NCBI GenBank assembly: GCA_937916565.1
Contig: CALFSR010000112.1
Location: 1 to 7,617, forward strand
Source: an uncultured Bacillota bacterium
GTDB taxonomy: Bacteria > Bacillota > Limnochordia > Limnochordales > ZCTH02-B6
Length of the DNA: 7,617 bases
Direction: 5' to 3'
Shown here in pieces: positions 6,962-7,617 of the stretch. The first letter of the stretch is position 1; each line of letters starts with the position of its first letter. The translations under genes and the position numbers were made by a program. The notes beneath the pieces were generated by a model, which was not told the DNA's origin, searched no databases, and was given only the letters and a program-made list of their open reading frames with translations.

Positions 6962-6991
6962 ACTGTATCAGGAGGAACCCGCTTTGGCCAA
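6962..6991 (-). promoter_or_regulatory. Candidate sigma-A promoter of the rlmN-rsgA operon
   Basis: On the minus strand TTGGCC (6991-6986) and TACAGT (6967-6962) are separated by 18 nt, resembling -35 and -10 boxes. Transcription would begin near 6955, giving a leader of about 40 nt before the ATG at 6916. The -35 box overlaps the TTG start codon of the divergent gene. The match is moderate and no experiment supports it here. Confidence 0.35.
6970..6975 (+). promoter_or_regulatory. Strong Shine-Dalgarno site that sets a TTG start
   Basis: AGGAGG lies 8 nt upstream of the TTG at 6984. It is the best ribosome-binding site in the window and is the main reason to accept the rare TTG start codon and to regard the small recombinase-like ORF as an expressed gene. 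Confidence 0.8.
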
Positions 6992-7316
6992 GCAGTCCCG
7001 GACGTATTTCCTCACCGCCTACGTCGAGTATCTCCTCGACGAAGGCATCCGCTCCGAGGATTACTACCTCGGCGACGCCAGCCGCTTCCTGCGCTTCCTG
7101 CTGGCCCGGGCAACCGCCGCCGACGTCGAGGCGTTCATCGACGCGACCGCCCACTCCCCAGCCTACGCAGCGCGGCTGCGGAAAACGTTGCGGAAGTTCT
7201 TCCGGTTTGCCCGCGAACGCCTGGATTTGCCCGTAGGCGCCTTGGCCGACGAACCCGCCGGGGGCGCGAGCGCCCCCGAGCCACGGTTGGACGGCGACAC
7301 CGCTCATCGGCCTTAA
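6984..7316 (+). CDS. Small protein resembling an isolated tyrosine-recombinase N-terminal (SAM-like, core-binding) domain
   Basis: A 110-residue protein transcribed away from rlmN. Its TTG start is convincing because AGGAGG ends 8 nt upstream (6970-6975). Residues about 7-80 form a helical pattern typical of the N-terminal SAM-like domain of phage-integrase/XerC-type recombinases: FLTAYVEYLLDEGIRSEDYY, then an R-F-L-R-F-L helix (34-39), an A-A-D-V-E-A-F-I-D segment near 45-53, and an R-L-R-K-T-L-R-K-F-F-R-F-A helix near 64-76. That domain grips DNA in full-length recombinases. The catalytic domain (Arg...His-X-X-Arg...Tyr) is absent: the protein ends in a loose Pro/Ala/Gly tail followed by TAA, and the promoter of a tRNA gene begins within 30 nt. 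It therefore cannot recombine DNA by itself. It may be a domesticated DNA-binding protein, a partner of another recombinase, or the stump of an old integrase. Function unknown; domain resemblance is by eye. Confidence 0.75.
   Translation: MAKQSRTYFLTAYVEYLLDEGIRSEDYYLGDASRFLRFLLARATAADVEAFIDATAHSPAYAARLRKTLRKFFRFARERLDLPVGALADEPAGGASAPEPRLDGDTAHRP
7259..7278 (+). other. GC-only 8-bp hairpin in the 3' part of the recombinase-like gene
   Basis: CGGGGGCG (7259-7266) and CGCCCCCG (7271-7278) are perfectly complementary around a CGAG tetraloop. It lies inside the region coding for the loose Gly/Ala/Pro tail. No T-run follows, so it is not a standard intrinsic terminator; it could slow 3' exonucleases or simply reflect high G+C. 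Confidence 0.5.
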
Positions 7317-7342
7317 GAAGGTTCCGAACGGCCGCGTGCGCG

Positions 7343-7371
7343 TTGACAGGGCCATGCCCCTCCGGTATACT
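7343..7371 (+). promoter_or_regulatory. Near-consensus sigma-70/sigma-A promoter of the tRNA-Pro gene
   Basis: A perfect -35 box TTGACA (7343-7348) and a -10 box TATACT (7366-7371, one mismatch to TATAAT) are separated by the optimal 17 nt. Transcription should begin near 7378, about 16 nt before the mature tRNA 5' end at 7394. Such strength is usual for stable-RNA genes, and the AT-rich -10 region stands out against the GC-rich background. Confidence 0.93.
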
Positions 7372-7393
7372 TAACGTTGCGGCTTCCACTCGG

Positions 7394-7471
7394 CGGGGTG
7401 TAGCTCAGCTTGGTCAGAGCGCACGGTTCGGGACCGTGAGGTCGCTGGTTCAAATCCAGTCACCCCGACCA
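7394..7471 (+). tRNA. tRNA-Pro, anticodon CGG (reads CCG)
   Basis: A complete 78-nt cloverleaf including an encoded CCA end. The acceptor stem is CGGGGTG (7394-7400) with CACCCCG (7461-7467), discriminator A7468, then CCA at 7469-7471. The D stem is GCTC (7403-7406) with GAGC (7417-7420). The anticodon stem CACGG/CCGTG (7422-7426, 7434-7438) holds loop TTCGGGA, giving anticodon CGG at 7429-7431 followed by G37, the usual base in proline tRNAs. The T arm is GCTGG/CCAGT (7444-7448, 7456-7460) with loop TTCAAAT and one G-T wobble. CCG should be a much-used proline codon in this GC-rich genome. The gene has its own promoter and terminator and appears to be a single-gene unit. Confidence 0.97.
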
Positions 7472-7474
7472 ATG

Positions 7475-7525
7475 AAAAGGCAGGGCGCTGGCCACAGGCG
7501 TGGCCGGCGCCCTTGCTCCTTTTTT
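7475..7525 (+). terminator. Rho-independent terminator after tRNA-Pro
   Basis: AGGGCGCTGGCCA (7482-7494) pairs with TGGCCGGCGCCCT (7501-7513) around the loop CAGGCG: a 13-bp stem with a single G-U wobble. Six T residues follow at 7520-7525, offset 6 nt from the stem by TGCTCC. The upstream AAAAGG (7475-7480) can pair with CCTTTT (7518-7523), extending the stem across an internal loop, as seen in terminators that can work in both directions. Confidence 0.82.
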
Positions 7526-7545
7526 CCGGGCTCTTCGCGGCCGGA

Positions 7546-7587
7546 AAGACCCGCCCATAAAGACCAGCCCCTGAAGATCCGCCCATG
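7546..7587 (+). repeat. Three tandem 14-nt direct repeats
   Basis: Three head-to-tail imperfect copies: AAGACCCGCCCATA (7546-7559), AAGACCAGCCCCTG (7560-7573) and AAGATCCGCCCATG (7574-7587). The consensus is AAGAYCMGCCCMTR. The unit is not a multiple of three and no credible ORF spans it. It may be a slippage-born repeat or a cluster of protein-binding sites; nothing in the window identifies a binding protein. Nothing else recognisable is present from 7526 to the window end. Confidence 0.6.
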
Positions 7588-7617
7588 CGCACGGGCGTGC
7601 CGCCGCCTCGGGGTTGG

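Noticed and set aside
6984..7471. Integrated mobile element using tRNA-Pro as attachment site
   Set aside because: The recombinase-like gene lies upstream of the tRNA and lacks a catalytic domain, the tRNA has its own promoter and terminator, and no duplicated tRNA 3' end is visible in the window.
7546..7587. CRISPR array
   Set aside because: The 14-nt units are directly adjacent with no spacers and are too short and too variable to be CRISPR repeats.
7371..7592. 73-codon minus-strand ORF across the tRNA-Pro gene, containing GVTGFEPATSRSRT
   Set aside because: This peptide is the well-known artefact of translating the antisense of tRNA genes with conserved T-arm and anticodon sequence. It also runs through the terminator and the tandem repeats. 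No independent coding evidence.

Overview
The window is G+C-rich, gene-dense bacterial DNA. It most likely comes from a high-GC member of the Bacillota (Firmicutes), of the Symbiobacteriia/Limnochordia/Thermaerobacter type. This rests on three points: the rlmN - PP2C phosphatase - PASTA kinase - rsgA gene order is the classic Firmicutes stp/prkC cluster; the ribosome-binding sites are strong and purine-rich, with GTG and TTG starts in use; and the tRNA gene encodes its own CCA end. The lineage is an inference from gene order and composition, not from a phylogeny.

Layout. Positions 1-6916 are one compact minus-strand operon, read right to left: rlmN (5813-6916), a 50-codon membrane-peptide ORF (5654-5806), a PP2C Ser/Thr phosphatase (5005-5703), a very long SEDS glycosyltransferase/penicillin-binding transpeptidase fusion (2433-5036), a PASTA-domain Ser/Thr kinase (151-2436), and the first 27 codons of rsgA (1-82). 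The genes overlap or nearly abut (ATGA overlap at the fusion/kinase junction, about 32 nt overlap at the phosphatase/fusion junction), so translation is probably coupled. A candidate promoter lies just upstream of rlmN. Diverging on the plus strand is a 110-codon gene (6984-7316) that looks like only the N-terminal DNA-binding half of a tyrosine recombinase. It is followed by a tRNA-Pro(CGG) gene with a near-consensus sigma-70 promoter and a hairpin terminator. The last ~90 bases hold no gene but contain three tandem 14-nt repeats.

How the genes fit together. The kinase senses the cell wall or muropeptides with extracellular PASTA repeats, and the phosphatase reverses its signalling. The fusion protein would polymerise glycan strands (SEDS part) and cross-link them (transpeptidase part). 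RlmN and RsgA link the cluster to ribosome modification and maturation. The order phosphatase-rodA-pbpA-kinase is that of the actinobacterial pstP-rodA-pbpA-pknA-pknB cluster, whereas the outer genes rlmN and rsgA are the Firmicutes arrangement.

Most unusual points: rodA- and pbpA-like genes are one reading frame; the transpeptidase lacks a stretch normally found between its SXXK and SXN motifs; the FHA-domain gene expected before the phosphatase is absent, but a short membrane peptide resembling its N-terminus sits in its place; and a recombinase-like DNA-binding domain stands alone without a catalytic domain. I did not find a wholly new defence or mobile system.
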